Source of the DNA: Acholeplasmataceae bacterium
GTDB lineage: Bacteria > Bacillota_I > Bacilli_A > Acholeplasmatales > Acholeplasmataceae
Direction: 5' to 3'
Length of the DNA: 7,039 bases
Assembly (NCBI GenBank): GCA_003518475.1
Contig: DOYO01000146.1
Coordinates: 10,618-17,656 of the forward strand
Below are positions 6,643 through 7,039 of the stretch, piece by piece; position 1 is the stretch's first letter; each line of letters starts with the position of its first letter. The translations under genes and the position numbers were made by a program. A model generated the notes under the pieces. It was not told where the DNA came from and did not search any database. It worked only from the letters and a program-made list of their open reading frames with translations.

Positions 6643-6669
6643 TTTTGTTCGAAAAACAAAGTTTTTTTT
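6643..6669 (+). terminator. AT-rich terminator after the small membrane gene
   Basis: TTTGTT (6644-6649) pairs with AACAAA (6655-6660) around CGAAA, extendable by a T-G pair, followed by eight Ts (6662-6669). The stem is weak, but the long T run and the position between a stop codon and a new promoter make a terminator likely. Confidence 0.6.
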
Positions 6670-6693
6670 GGTTTGATTTAGCACGGTTTATAG

Positions 6694-6723
6694 TTGTAAA
6701 AAATTCAATATCCATGCTATAAT
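6694..6723 (+). promoter_or_regulatory. Promoter of the MATE transporter gene
   Basis: TTGTAA (6694-6699, four of six to TTGACA) lies 18 bases before a perfect TATAAT (6718-6723) that carries a TGC extension (6715-6717). Transcription would start near 6730, leaving a short leader with GAGGT (6733-6737). Confidence 0.7.
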
Positions 6724-6746
6724 GTGTGGGTTGAGGTACTCAAAGG

Positions 6747-7039
6747 ATGAATAGATTCATTGGCGATCAAGCCTTTTATAAAAGATTATTTGCAGTTGCT
6801 GCACCAATCGTTTTGCAGCAATTGATTACGACATCCGTACAGCTTGTCGATAACGTCATGGTTGGGAAATTAGGAGAGCAGGCAATCGGATCAGTATCCA
6901 TTGTCAATCAGCTCTATTTTGTTGTTATACTCATTACGTTCGGAGCTTTGGGAGGGGCAGGTATTTTCAGTGCGCAGTACTTTGGATCCAAGGATTTCAA
7001 TAAGCTTAAACAAACCTTCAGATTTAAACTTTTGATTGG
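6747..7039 (+). CDS. MATE family efflux transporter (3' end outside window)
   Basis: The first 97 codons of a multidrug and toxic compound extrusion (MATE) transporter, normally about 440-460 residues; the frame is open to the window edge. Recognisable marks are the start FYKRLFAVAAPIVLQQL, then VDNVMVGKLGEQAIGSVSI, the helix 1-2 region with the conserved VDxxMVG, and GALGGAGIFSAQYFGSKD, typical of helix 2 and the loop after it. Such proteins export cationic drugs or other small molecules in exchange for Na+ or H+; substrate and coupling ion cannot be told from this part. The ATG at 6747 is preferred because GAGGT lies nine bases upstream, right behind a strong promoter, and the protein begins at the usual place for the family. 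Confidence 0.92.
   Translation, partial: MNRFIGDQAFYKRLFAVAAPIVLQQLITTSVQLVDNVMVGKLGEQAIGSVSIVNQLYFVVILITFGALGGAGIFSAQYFGSKDFNKLKQTFRFKLLI

Overview
The window looks like ordinary chromosomal DNA from a low-GC Gram-positive bacterium (Bacillota, possibly Erysipelotrichia or a free-living relative of the Mollicutes). The clues are AT-rich DNA, TAA as every visible stop codon, TGG as tryptophan codon (standard code), strong AGGAGG-type ribosome binding sites, TATAAT promoters of the housekeeping sigma type, and a pyruvate kinase that lacks the extra C-terminal PEP-utiliser-like domain common in Bacilli and Clostridia. The taxonomic placement is inference.

Layout: (1) Bases 1-1910 hold two membrane-transport genes on the + strand, the 3' part of an AI-2E family permease (cut by the left window edge) and a DMT/EamA transporter 47 bases later, probably co-transcribed. 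(2) Bases 2087-4078 encode a membrane-bound cyclic-di-GMP protein with a 5TMR-LYT type membrane input region, a PAS-like domain, a GGDEF cyclase domain and an HD-GYP phosphodiesterase domain. It has its own extended -10 promoter and ends in a perfect 13-bp hairpin shared with the next, convergent gene. (3) Bases 4135-4608 on the - strand encode a four-helix membrane protein of unknown function; a promoter inside the longer reading frame argues for the shorter start. (4) Bases 4789-6207 encode pyruvate kinase, divergent from the previous gene, with a promoter, a cre-like half-conserved site and a strong terminator. (5) Bases 6259-6618 encode a small membrane protein just after that terminator. 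(6) From 6747 to the right edge is the start of a MATE family efflux transporter with its own promoter.

The genes do not form one pathway: transport (AI-2E, EamA, MATE), second-messenger signalling and glycolysis sit side by side in separate transcription units. No stretch longer than 300 bases lacks a gene. I see no RNA gene, riboswitch, CRISPR array, insertion sequence or phage gene, and nothing I would call a new system. The points most worth checking are the dual-domain cyclic-di-GMP protein (both catalytic motifs intact, but no inhibitory site and an altered third-metal position), the start of the - strand gene, the cre-like site before pyk, and the octamer repeat around the signalling gene's promoter.
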